The translations under genes were made by a program, and so were the position numbers. A DNA stretch of 64,000 nucleotides, taken from positions 62,001-126,000 of the forward strand of contig NC_052021.1 in NCBI RefSeq assembly GCF_015832195.1, in the 5' to 3' direction. Below, piece by piece: positions 24,989 to 36,030 of the stretch; the stretch's first letter is position 1; every line of letters starts with the position of its first letter. The DNA comes from Motacilla alba alba. Its lineage: Eukaryota > Chordata > Aves > Passeriformes > Motacillidae. A model generated the notes under the pieces. It was not told the DNA's origin, ran no database searches, and was given only the letters and a program-made list of their open reading frames with translations.

Positions 24989-27900
24989 TTCGCTCCGGAC
25001 AGCCCCGTACCTCCGGCTTCTGCCTCTCTCGTCGTCTGTATCCTAGCCAAAAGCTTCTCCATGACTTCTCGACGAGAGAGAAAGTGTGCCAGCACTGCAA
25101 ACATCTTCCGATCTCGCTTGACGAGTTCACCCAGTTCTTTGCATCTCGCAGCGCAAAGAGACCCGCAAGAGTTTCCACGGAGTGTTGCAGGAGCACTAGC
25201 AAGATACATAGCAAAGTTGTCCAAAAACTTCTTCCATTCGCATGTAACGTGATTTTGAAAGGCATGCGAGTGGCAGTGCACCATCCCGCAGCAGTTCGAG
25301 AGCTGCGCACACAAGGCTGTCGTTGTGCGGCTTGCTTCTTCACCCTCTGCAAGCTGCCGGCTCTCCGTCTTCCGAAGGCGAAAGAGCCGCTTCTTCGCGC
25401 ACTGCTGCTTGTGCCGGTGGCGGTGCGCTCCGGAGCGCTGCTTCGGGCGAAAGACGCCCGCGAGCGGCACTTCGCTCCGGACAGCCCCGTACCTCCGGCT
25501 TCTGCCTCTCTCGTCGTCTGCATCCTAGCCAAAAGCTTCTCCATGACTTCTCGACGAGAGAGAAAGTGTGCCAGCACTGCAAACATCTTCCGATCTCGCT
25601 TGACGAGTTCACCCAGTTCTTTGCATCTCGCAGCGCAAAAAGACCCACAAGAGTTTCCACGGAGTGTTGCAGAAGCACTAGCAAGATACATAGCAAAGTT
25701 GTCCAAAAACTTCTTCCATTCGCATGTAACGTGATTTTGAAAGGCATGCGAGTGGCAGTGCACCATCCCGCAGCAATTCGAGAGCTGTGCACACAAGGCT
25801 GTCGTTGTGCGGCTTGCTTCTTCACCCTCTGCAAGCTGCCGGCTCTCCGTCTTCCGAAGGCGAAAGAGCCGCTTCTTCGCGCACTGCTGCTTGTGCCGGT
25901 GGCGGTGCGCTCCGGAGCGCTGCTTCGGGCGAAAGACGCCCGCGAGCGGCACTTCGCTCCGGACAGCCCCGTACCTCCGGCTTCTGCCTCTCTCGTCGTC
26001 TGTATCCTAGCCAAAAGCTTCTCCATGACTTCTCGACGAGAGAGAAAGTGTGCCAGCACTGCAAACATCTTCCGATCTCGCTTGACGAGTTCACCCAGTT
26101 CTTTGCATCTCGCAGCGCAAAGAGACCCGCAAGAGTTTCCACGGAGTGTTGTAGGAACACTAGCAAGATACATAGCAAAGTTGTCCAAAAACTTCTTCCA
26201 TTCGCATGTAACGTGATTTTGAAAGGCATGCGAGTGGCAGTGCACCATCCCGCAGCAGTTCGAGAGCTGCGCACACAAGGCTGTCGTTGTGCGGCTTGCT
26301 TCTTCACCCTCTGCAAGCTGCCGGCTCTCCGTCTTCCGAAGGCGAAAGAGCCGCTTCTTCGCGCACTGCTGCTTGTGCCGGTGGCGGTGCGCTCCGGAGC
26401 GCTGCTTCGGGCGAAAGACGCCCGCGAGCGGCACTTCGCTCCGGACAGCCCCGTACCTCCGGCTTCTGCCTCTCTCGTCGTCTGTATCCTAGCCAAAAGC
26501 TTCTCCATGACTTCTCGACGAGAGAGAAAGTGTGCCAGCACTGCAAACATCTTCCGATCTCGCTTGACGAGTTCACCCAGTTCTTTGCATCTCGCAGCGC
26601 AAAGAGACCCGCAAGAGTTTCCACGGAGTGTTGCAGGAACACTAGCAAGATACATAGCAAAGTTGTCCAAAAACTTCTTCCATTCGCATGTAACGTGATT
26701 TTGAAAGGCATGCGAGTGGCAGTGCACCATCCCGCAGCAGTTCGAGAGCTGTGCACACAAGGCTGTCGTTGTGCGGCTTGCTTCTTCACCCTCTGCAAGC
26801 TGCCGGCTCTCCGTCTTCCGAAGGCGAAAGAGCCGCTTCTTCGCGCACTGCTGCTTGTGCCGGTGGCGGTGCGCTCCGGAGCGCTGCTTCGGGCGAAAGA
26901 CGCCCGCGAGCGGCACTTCGCTCCGGACAGCCCCGTACCTCCGGCTTCTGCCTCTCTCGTCGTCTGCATCCTAGCCAAAAGCTTCTCCATGACTTCTCGC
27001 CGAGAGAGAAAGTGTGCCAGCACTGCAAACATCTTCCGATCTCGCTTGACGAGTTCACCCAGTTCTTTGCATCTCGCAGCGCAAAGAGACCCGCAAGAGT
27101 TTCCACGGAGTGTTGCAGGAACACTAGCAAGATACATAGCAAAGTTGTCCAAAAACTTCTTCCATTCGCATGTAACGTGATTTTGAAAGGCATGCGAGTG
27201 GCAGTGCACCATCCCGCAGCAGTTCGAGAGCTGCGCACACAAGGCTGTCGTTGTGCGGCTTGCTTCTTCACCCTCTGCAAGCTGCCGGCTCTCCGTCTTC
27301 CGAAGGCGAAAGAGCCGCTTCTTCGCGCACTGCTGCTTGTGCCGGTGGCGGTGCGCTCCGGAGCGCTGCTTCGGGCGAAAGACGCCCGCGAGCGGCACTT
27401 CGCTCCGGACAGCCCCGTACCTCCGGCTTCTGCCTCTCTCGTCGTCTGTATCCTAGCCAAAAGCTTCTCCATGACTTCTCGCCGAGAGAGAAAGTGTGCC
27501 AGCACTGCAAACATCTTCCGATCTCGCTTGACGAGTTCACCCAGTTCTTTGCATCTCGCAGCGCAAAAAGACCCGCAAGAGTTTCCACGGAGTGTTGCAG
27601 AAGCACTAGCAAGATACATAGCAAAGTTGTCCAAAAACTTCTTCCATTCGCATGTAACGTGATTTTGAAAGGCATGCGAGTGGCAGTGCACCATCCCGCA
27701 GCAATTCGAGAGCTGTGCACACAAGGCTGTCGTTGTGCGGCTTGCTTCTTCACCCTCTGCAAGCTGCCGGCTCTCCGTCTTCCGAAGGCGAAAGAGCCGC
27801 TTCTTCGCGCACTGCTGCTTGTGCCGGTGGCGGTGCGCTCCGGAGCGCTGCTTCGGGCGAAAGACGCCCGCGAGCGGCACTTCGCTCCGGACAGCCCCGT

Positions 27901-28428
27901 ACCTCCGGCTTCTGCCTCTCTCGTCGTCTGCATCCTAGCCAAAAGCTTCTCCATGACTTCTCGACGAGAGAGAAAGTGTGCCAGCACTGCAAACATCTTC
28001 CGATCTCGCTTGACGAGTTCACCCAGTTCTTTGCATCTCGCAGCGCAAAGAGACCCGCAAGAGTTTCCACGGAGTGTTGTAGGAACACTAGCAAGATACA
28101 TAGCAAAGTTGTCCAAAAACTTCTTCCATTCGCATGTAACGTGATTTTGAAAGGCATGCGAGTGGCAGTGCACCATCCCGCAGCAGTTCGAGAGCTGCGC
28201 ACACAAGGCTGTCGTTGTGCGGCTTGCTTCTTCACCCTCTGCAAGCTGCCGGCTCTCCGTCTTCCGAAGGCGAAAGAGCCGCTTCTTCGCGCACTGCTGC
28301 TTGTGCCGGTGGCGGTGCGCTCCGGAGCGCTGCTTCGGGCGAAAGACGCCCGCGAGCGGCACTTCGCTCCGGACAGCCCCGTACCTCCGGCTTCTGCCTC
28401 TCTCGTCGTCTGTATCCTAGCCAAAAGC
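24573..28428 (+). repeat. 964-bp dimeric organisation inside the 482-bp array
   Basis: Units alternate between GAGAGCTGTGCACAC and GAGAGCTGCGCACAC. The GTGCAC type recurs at about 24,823, 25,787, 26,751 and 27,715, each exactly 964 bp apart, with GCGCAC units between. A second marker (TCTGTATCC against TCTGCATCC) alternates mostly in step but slips once near 26,480. This indicates a two-unit higher-order repeat that has been copied several times. Confidence 0.7.
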
Positions 28429-29806
28429 TTCTCCATGACTTCTCGCCGAGAGAGAAAGTGTGCCAGCACTGCAAACATCTTCCGATCTCGCTTGACGAGT
28501 TCACCCAGTTCTTTGCATCTCGCAGCGCAAAGAGACCCGCAAGAGTTTCCACGGAGTGTTGTAGGAACACTAGCAAGATACATAGCAAAGTTGTCCAAAA
28601 ACTTCTTCCATTCGCATGTAACGTGATTTTGAAAGGCATGCGAGTGGCAGTGCACCATCCCGCAGCAGTTCGAGAGCTGCGCACACAAGGCTGTCGTTGT
28701 GCGGCTTGCTTCTTCACCCTCTGCAAGCTGCCGGCTCTCCGTCTTCCGAAGGCGAAAGAGCCGCTTCTTCGCGCACTGCTGCTTGTGCCGGTGGCGGTGC
28801 GCTCCGGAGCGCTGCTTCGGGCGAAAGACGCCCGCGAGCGGCACTTCGCTCCGGACAGCCCCGTACCTCCGGCTTCTGCCTCTCTTGTCGTCTGCATCCT
28901 AGCCAAAAGCTTCTCCATGACTTCTCGACGAGAGAAAGTGTGCCAGCACTGCAAACATCTTTCGATCTCGCTTGACGAGTTCACCCAGTTCTTTGCATCT
29001 CGCAGCGCAAAGAGACCCCCAAGAGTTTCCACGGAGTGTTGCAGAAGCACTAGCAAGATACATAGCAAAGTTGTCCAAAAACTTCTTCCATTCGCATGTA
29101 ACGTGATTTTGAAAGGCATGCGAGTGGCAGTGCACCATCCCGCAGCAGTTCGAGAGCTGCGCACACAAGGCTGTCGTTGTGCGGCTTGCTTCTTCACCCT
29201 CTGCAAGCTGCCGGCTCTCCGTCTTCCGAAGGCGAAAGAGCCGCTTCTTCGCGCACTGCTGCTTGTGCCGGTGGCGGTGCGCTCCGGAGCGCTGCTTCGG
29301 GCGAAAGACGCCCGCGAGCGGCACTTCGCTCCGGACAGCCCCGTACCTCCGGCTTCTGCCTCTCTCGTCGTCTGCATCCTAGCCAAAAGCTTCTCCATGA
29401 CTTCTCGACGAGAGAGAAAGTGTGCCAGCACTGCAAACATCTTCCGATCTCGCTTGACGAGTTCACCCAGTTCTTTGCATCTCGCAGCGCAAAGAGACCC
29501 GCAAGAGTTTCCACGGAGTGTTGCAGAAGCACTAGCAAGATACATAGCAAAGTTGTCCAAAAACTTCTTCCATTCGCATGTAACGTGATTTTGAAAGGCA
29601 TGCGAGTGGCAGTGCACCATCCCGCAGCAGTTCGAGAGCTGCGCACACAAGGCTGTCGTTGTGCGGCTTGCTTCTTCACCCTCTGCAAGCTGCCGGCTCT
29701 CCGTCTTCCGAAGGCGAAAGAGCCGCTTCTTCGCGCACTGCTGCTTGTGCCGGTGGCGGTGCGCTCCGGAGCGCTGCTTCGGGCGAAAGACGCCCGCGAG
29801 CGGCAC
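28232..29806 (-). other. Second 524-codon antisense open frame in the 482-bp array
   Basis: Same structure as the 23,414-24,988 frame, with the 480-bp unit starting at 28,911 keeping the frame open. A plus-strand frame of 457 codons (28,215-29,588) overlaps it. No recognised domain. Confidence 0.3.
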
Positions 29807-32243
29807 TTCGCTCCGGACAGCCCCGTACCTCCGGCTTCTGCCTCTCTCGTCGTCTGTATCCTAGCCAAAAGCTTCTCCATGACTTCTCGACGAGAGAGAA
29901 AGTGTGCCAGCACTGCAAACATCTTCCGATCTCGCTTGACGAGTTCACCCAGTTCTTTGCATCTCGCAGCGCAAAGAGACCCCCAAGAGTTTCCACGGAG
30001 TGTTGCAGAAGCACTAGCAAGATACATAGCAAAGTTGTCCAAAAACTTCTTCCATTCGCATGTAACGTGATTTTGAAAGGCATGCGAGTGGCAGTGCACC
30101 ATCCCGCAGCAGTTCGAGAGCTGCGCACACAAGGCTGTCGTTGTGCGGCTTGCTTCTTCACCCTCTGCAAGCTGCCGGCTCTCCGTCTTCCGAAGGCGAA
30201 AGAGCCGCTTCTTCGCGCACTGCTGCTTGTGCCGGTGGCGGTGCGCTCCGGAGCGCTGCTTCGGGCGAAAGACGCCCGCGAGCGGCACTTCGCTCCGGAC
30301 AGCCCCGTACCTCCGGCTTCTGCCTCTCTCGTCGTCTGCATCCTAGCCAAAAGCTTCTCCATGACTTCTCGACGAGAGAGAAAGTGTGCCAGCACTGCAA
30401 ACATCTTCCGATCTCGCTTGACGAGTTCACCCAGTTCTTTGCATCTCGCAGCGCAAAGAGACCCGCAAGAGTTTCCACGGAGTGTTGCAGGAACACTAGC
30501 AAGATACATAGCAAAGTTGTCCAAAAACTTCTTCCATTCGCATGTAACGTGATTTTGAAAGGCATGCGAGTGGCAGTGCACCATCCCGCAGCAGTTCGAG
30601 AGCTGCGCACACAAGGCTGTCGTTGTGCGGCTTGCTTCTTCACCCCTGCAAGCTGCCGGCTCTCCGTCTTCCGAAGGCGAAAGAGCCGCTTCTTCGCGCA
30701 CTGCTGCTTGTGCCGGTGGCGGTGCGCTCCGGAGCGCTGCTTCGGGCGAAAGACGCCCGCGAGCGGCACTTCGCTCCGGACAGCCCCGTACCTCCGGCTA
30801 CTGCCTCTCTCGTCGTCTGTATCCTAGCCAAAAGCTTCTCCATGACTTCTCGACGAGAGAGAAAGTGTGCCAGCACTGCAAACATCTTCCGATCTTGCTT
30901 GACGAGTTCACCCAGTTCTTTGCATCTCGCAGCGCAAAAAGACCCCCAAGAGTTTCCACGGAGTGTTGCAGAAGCACTAGCAAGATACATAGCAAAGTTG
31001 TCCAAAAACTTCTTCCATTCGCATGTAACGTGATTTTGAAAGGCATGCGAGTGGCAGTGCACCATCCCGCAGCAATTCGAGAGCTGTGCACACAAGGCTG
31101 TCGTTGTGCGGCTTGCTTCTTCACCCTCTGCAAGCTGCCGGCTCTCCGTCTTCCGAAGGCGAAAGAGCCGCTTCTTCGCGCACTGCTGCTTGTGCCGGTG
31201 GCGGTGCGCTCCGGAGCGCTGCTTCGGGCGAAAGACGCCCGCGAGCGGCACTTCGCTCCGGACAGCCCCGTACCTCCGGCTACTGCCTCTCTCGTCGTCT
31301 GCATCCTAGCCAAAAGCTTCTCCATGACTTCTCGACGAGAGAGAAAGTGTGCCAGCACTGCAAACATCTTCCGATCTTGCTTGACGAGTTCACCCAGTTC
31401 TTTGCATCTCGCAGCGCAAAGAGACCCGCAAGAGTTTCCACGGAGTGTTGCAGAAGCACTAGCAAGATACATAGCAAAGTTGTCCAAAAACTTCTTCCAT
31501 TCGCATGTAACGTGATTTTGAAAGGCATGCGAGTGGCAGTGCACCATCCCGCAGCAGTTCGAGAGCTGTGCACACAAGGCTGTCGTTGTGCGGCTTGCTT
31601 CTTCACCCTCTGCAAGCTGCCGGCTCTCCGTCTTCCGAAGGCGAAAGAGCCGCTTCTTCGCGCACTGCTGCTTGTGCCGGTGGCGGTGCGCTCCGGAGCG
31701 CTGCTTCGGGCGAAAGACGCCCGCGAGCGGCACTTCGCTCCGGACAGCCCCGTACCTCCGGCTTCTGCCTCTCTCGTCGTCTGTATCCTAGCCAAAAGCT
31801 TCTCCATGACTTCTCGACGAGAGAGAAAGTGTGCCAGCACTGCAAACATCTTCCGATCTCGCTTGACGAGTTCACCCAGTTCTTTGCATCTCGCAGCGCA
31901 AAGAGACCCGCAAGAGTTTCCACGGAGTGTTGTAGGAACACTAGCAAGATACATAGCAAAGTTGTCCAAAAACTTCTTCCATTCGCATGTAACGTGATTT
32001 TGAAAGGCATGCGAGTGGCAGTGCACCATCCCGCAGCAATTCGAGAGCTGTGCACACAAGGCTGTCGTTGTGCGGCTTGCTTCTTCACCCTCTGCAAGCT
32101 GCCGGCTCTCCGTCTTCCGAAGGCGAAAGAGCCGCTTCTTCGCGCACTGCTGCTTGTGCCGGTGGCGGTGCGCTCCGGAGCGCTGCTTCGGGCGAAAGAC
32201 GCCCGCGAGCGGCACTTCGCTCCGGACAGCCCCGTACCTCCGG

Positions 32244-33629
32244 CTACTGCCTCTCTCGTCGTCTGTATCCTAGCCAAAAGCTTCTCCATGACTTCTCGAC
32301 GAGAGAGAAAGTGTGCCAGCACTGCAAACATCTTCCGATCTCGCTTGACGAGTTCACCCAGTTCTTTGCATCTCGCAGCGCAAAGAGACCCCCAACAGTT
32401 TCCACGGAGTGTTGCAGAAGCACTAGCAAGATACATAGCAAAGTTGTCCAAAAACTTCTTCCATTCGCATGTAACGTGATTTTGAAAGGCATGCGAGTGG
32501 CAGTGCACCATCCTGCAGCAGTTCGAGAGCTGCGCACACAAGGCTGGTGTTGTGCGGCTTGCTTCTTCACCTCCTGCAAGCTGCCGGCTCTCCGTCTTCC
32601 GAAGGCGAAAGAGCCGCTTCTTCGCGCACTGCTGCTTGTGCCGGTGGCGGTGCGCTCCGGAGCGCTGCTTCGGGCGAAAGACGCCCGCGAGCGGCACTTC
32701 GCTCCGGACAGCCCCGTACCTCCGGCTTCTGCCTCTCTCGTCGTCTGTATCCTAGCCAAAAGCTTCTCCATGACTTCTCGCCGAGAGAGAAAGTGTGCCA
32801 GCACTGCAAACATCTTCCGATCTTGCTTGACGAGTTCACCCAGTTCTTTGCATCTCGCAGCGCAAAGAGACCCGCAAGAGTTTCCACGGAGTGTTGTAGG
32901 AACACTAGCAAGATACATAGCAACGTTGTCCAAAAACTTCTTCCATTCGCATGCTAACGTGATTTTGAAAGGCATGCGAGTGGCAGTGCACCATCCCGCA
33001 GCAGTTCGAGAGCTGCGCACACAAGGCTGCTGTTGTGCGGCTTGCTTCTTCACCTCCTGCATGCTGCCGGCTCTCCGTCTACCGAAGGCGAAAGAGCCAC
33101 TTCTTCGCGCACTGCTGCTTGTGCCGGTCTCGTTGCGCCCCCCTGCGCTGCTTCGGTCGAAAGACGCCCGCGAGCGGCACTTCGCTCTGGACCGACCCGT
33201 ACCTCCGTCGTCTGCCTCTCTCGTCGTCTGCATCCTAGCCAAAAGCTTCTCCATGATTTTTCGCCGACAGAAATTGGCTGCCAGCACAGCAAACGTCTCC
33301 CAGTCTTGGCCCTGATTTTTGTCGTGGCTGCGCATTTTTGAAGCATTTATCTTTTTAATAAATTTTTTTCGAGATGGCTCTGATCTCTTCATACTTATCC
33401 CTGTGCGGTCAAGACGCAGCAACAATACATTCTTTAGAAAGGAAAAGATCTCGAGAGATATTCCAGTCCATCGGTGTGGCGCAGCTGCTGAAATAGGGCA
33501 AAGCTGAAGAACCTTGCTCCGCTTAATTTCTGTGCAGCTCACAGCAGGCGAAGCATGAGGCAGCCGAGCACAGCGCTTTTGTGCGCTCTTAATGGAATTG
33601 CAAAGAATCCCGCAGCTTTTCATCCACAC
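32244..33629 (-). other. 461-codon antisense open frame running from single-copy DNA into the satellite
   Basis: The first Met is at 33,629, in the non-repetitive region. The frame stays open for about 105 codons there and then continues through the last 482-bp units. The first part is Lys and Arg rich and has no domain I recognise. It is the only long frame that crosses the array edge. It is most simply chance readthrough, but would be the place to look if the satellite arose from a transcribed single-copy sequence. Confidence 0.25.
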
Positions 33630-35608
33630 GCACAGTCAGCTGCATTCGCTTTTGCTTCTTGAAAAACTCACCGCTCTCCTTATATCGGTGTAGATCTTGA
33701 TCTCTGGTTCCTGGGACTTTACCCAAGTGTTTGCTGTTTTGTACTTTCTTCTTTGGCAGTCAGAAACTTGTGCTATTATCCGGTACATGTTTCTTGGAAA
33801 ACATTTCCTGTCTAAAAATGGTACATAGCTGCAATTTACCCGACTGTATATAACTACTCTTTTACTGTATAAAAAAAAGGTTATTAGAATGATACACCAC
33901 CTGAATTTCAATGATTGAAAAAAGCGTCTTACTTCTTTTTCCTATTCTCTGTATTTCCTTCTCTTTGTCATGTTTCTTTGGCTAATATGTGCGTGCCCAA
34001 TGGTTATTCTGTTCCTGTTGTGGGATAGCAAATGTTCAGGCTCTTCTAATTTTGTCACTAATTAAATAATCCATCTTCCCCGCCGGAAAGATGCAGGATG
34101 TGTCTCATTTTCACTGCTCCTGTTTTGTTTCCTTATTCTTTTGAATGGCTCCCTGTCTTCCTACTCACACTCTGAGTAACGAATTTCTAATTTTCTTTCC
34201 TATCTGCCTTTATCAATTTTTCTCTGACTTGGATGCTATTGAATTAAGCCATGCCAAGTTGAAGAATTGCATCAAGAAGAGTTCTCAATGAAAAAAAAAT
34301 TTACTTTTGGGGTTCTATCACAGAAGAGTTCAAAGACTCTTCCCATGTGAAGAATATCTGATGAATATCTTAAAAACTATCATCTCTGTGCAAGTATTTT
34401 GCATCCAGTTCTTGCTCTAGTCCTTGCTTTGGCAAATTTGACACAAGTGCGGCATTGTGTGTTTTGCAGCTTCTAGGGAGATGGTTCCAGGTCTTGAGAA
34501 AGTCGTGGGCTTTGTCTCAACTTTAGACATCTGAAAATCATCTAGGCATCCCAAAGACTCATTAGAAATACAAATACCTGCAGGGAACCGGAGGTGAGCT
34601 TCATCTTACCATGTGTCTTGAACAGGGTGTTCTATGTGTGAAAGAGATTCTAGTCAGAATTCTGCTCAGTACAGTCCATCAAGTTGAGAGAATTGATCAT
34701 TTTAATCTGGGCTTTATATCCACAGAAGCTGAAGGTGTCTCCATGCTCCAGTGCCTATCAGTCTTCTCAAATATTTCAATCCATGAGTTGAATTCTAGCA
34801 GCAAAAACTTTTTCTCAAGGTGACCTTTACCAAGAGACTCAATGTTAGGTGGAATCAAACAACTCCTTTTTTGTCCATTTTATCGAAAGTGATCTTAAAG
34901 ATTCAATCCATATGCTTAGGTGAGAGAAATCCTACCATTGGCAGATGGCATGTATTGGCCAGTATTGACAGCAGAAAGAAGCAAAAAAGCATGCCAAAAA
35001 ATGCTGAATGCAGTAAGCAGACCATCAAGCAAACCCGTGGAAAAATAGTTGCTTTGTATGTAAGATGAATCGGAGAGATACATATGGAGTTCTTCATGAT
35101 GTTTTTCATTGACATTTAAAATAAAGAAGAGGCTAAAACTATGATGGAAGGGATTAATTGCTTGATGTTAGAGTATTTCTTTAGAGAGACGTACCAAGTG
35201 AATACATGTTTAACCAGTTATCAGCTTCCCATCAGCAATGGGTGCACTTTAATTGCCTTCAAAAGCTGTAATGATATACTTTTCAAAGCAATTTTTTCCC
35301 CCTTATCCTTGCAAGAGCTTTTTTCTGTTATTTTTGAATAATAAGGAAAAATTTCCAGTAAAGGATCAACCGGCTGCTCTGTCATTTAATATTAGAAAAC
35401 ACTTATGGTATACTTTCTAGAAGAAAAAGTACCTAAAACAAGGAGTATTCCCATTATGATTGTAAAATATTCTTCCAATCATAAGAAAATCAAAAATTAT
35501 AGTATTTCAAGGATCCCACACTCCTAGAACACATTCATTTAACACACTCATAATTTATGAAACACAGCTTGTAATTAGACCTTTAAGAGGCAAACAGAAC
35601 GTTGTATC
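33314..35608. other. AT-rich non-satellite interval, no gene identified
   Basis: This is the only stretch of more than a few hundred bases without tandem repeats. It begins just after the last diverged 482-bp fragment and ends where the first 190-bp monomer can be aligned. The first 300 bp are of mixed composition; the rest is AT-rich with pyrimidine-rich tracts (about 33,925-34,210) and short A or T runs (near 33,871, 34,291 and 35,292). Open frames are short (91 codons or fewer when confined to it) and unlike any protein I recognise. AATAAA occurs at 33,357-33,362 and 35,120-35,125 without other gene signals. I found no terminal inverted repeats, LTR pair or target-site duplication by eye, but old transposon fragments could be missed. 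Confidence 0.8.
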
Positions 35609-36030
35609 CACAGGCACTGTGAGAGCAGCCTGAGTTGGCACAGGTGGCAGGTTGTACGTGAGCTAGATCTTGATCAATGCAGAATTACAGCAGCCAGCCG
35701 GGGCCAGTACGCAAGGCCATTCTAAAAAAATGTGGTGGGCTTTTTCCCAGGGAAACAAAACTCACCACCTCACCTTCCTGGTCTCAGACCCCAAATGGAC
35801 ACAAAAGTATTGTGCAAACATCAGCCCAGGAAAAAAAGATCAACACCTCACCGTCTAGGTCTCAGTTTGCAGAGCTCTGTGGGCACTATCCAAGCTCCCA
35901 GCATTGGCACAACTATCAACCTTTCATTGGATGGCTTCCTGATTATTACAGAAATCGAGCAGGCACCAAGTATCAACGTGCTGAGGGACACCTAGGTACT
36001 GTGCAGGACACTGCCCAAGGAGAAAAAACC
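35609..36030 (+). repeat. Decayed edge monomers of array B
   Basis: The first two monomers are far more diverged than any others. Only patches align: GCAGCCTGAGTTGGCACAGG near 35,626, a GGGAAACAAAACTCACC block near 35,750, CTGGTCTCAG near 35,780, and GTCTCAGTTTGCAGAGCTC near 35,860. Normal monomers start at about 36,030. Decay at the border of an array is expected where unequal exchange no longer reaches. Confidence 0.8.

Larger units (their letters stand above)
20238..33313 (+). repeat. 482-bp CpG-dense satellite (27 units plus a partial)
   Basis: The landmark TTCTCCATGA occurs 28 times: 20,238; 20,721; 21,202; 21,682; 22,165; 22,647; then every 482 bp with few exceptions to 32,764 and 33,247. 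Off-length units are 483, 481, 480 and 483 bp (the first four), 480 bp (from 24,093 and 28,911), 481 bp (from 30,355, a one-base loss near 30,645) and 483 bp (the last). The 480-bp units have CGAGAGAAAG where others have one more GA. The unit has no visible kinship to the 190-bp monomer. It holds a very CpG-rich segment (18 CpG in 23,461-23,580), a 14-bp palindrome and a GGGCG-AAAGA-CGCCC stem-loop. Homology fades at about 33,313, after a diverged partial unit. I do not recognise the family. Confidence 0.97.

Noticed and set aside
20238..33313. 5S rRNA gene cluster, suggested by the unit length and a GATCTCGCTTGACGAG stretch resembling part of 5S
   Set aside because: The likeness covers only a few bases. 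The rest of the unit lacks the 5S sequence and its internal promoter elements.
20238..33313. Shared ancestry of the 482-bp and 190-bp repeats
   Set aside because: Apart from the CAAAA at the junction I found no alignable segment between the two units in either orientation.
33840..33880. TATA-like promoter (TATATAAC and TGTATAAAAAAAAGG)
   Set aside because: Such strings are frequent by chance in AT-rich DNA, and there is no gene downstream to support one.
33314..35608. Short open frames (33,636-33,911 minus; 34,611-34,823 plus; 34,820-35,068 plus; 35,141-35,341 plus) as small genes
   Set aside because: All are 91 codons or fewer in AT-rich DNA, with no recognisable domain, conserved start context or splice structure that I can support.
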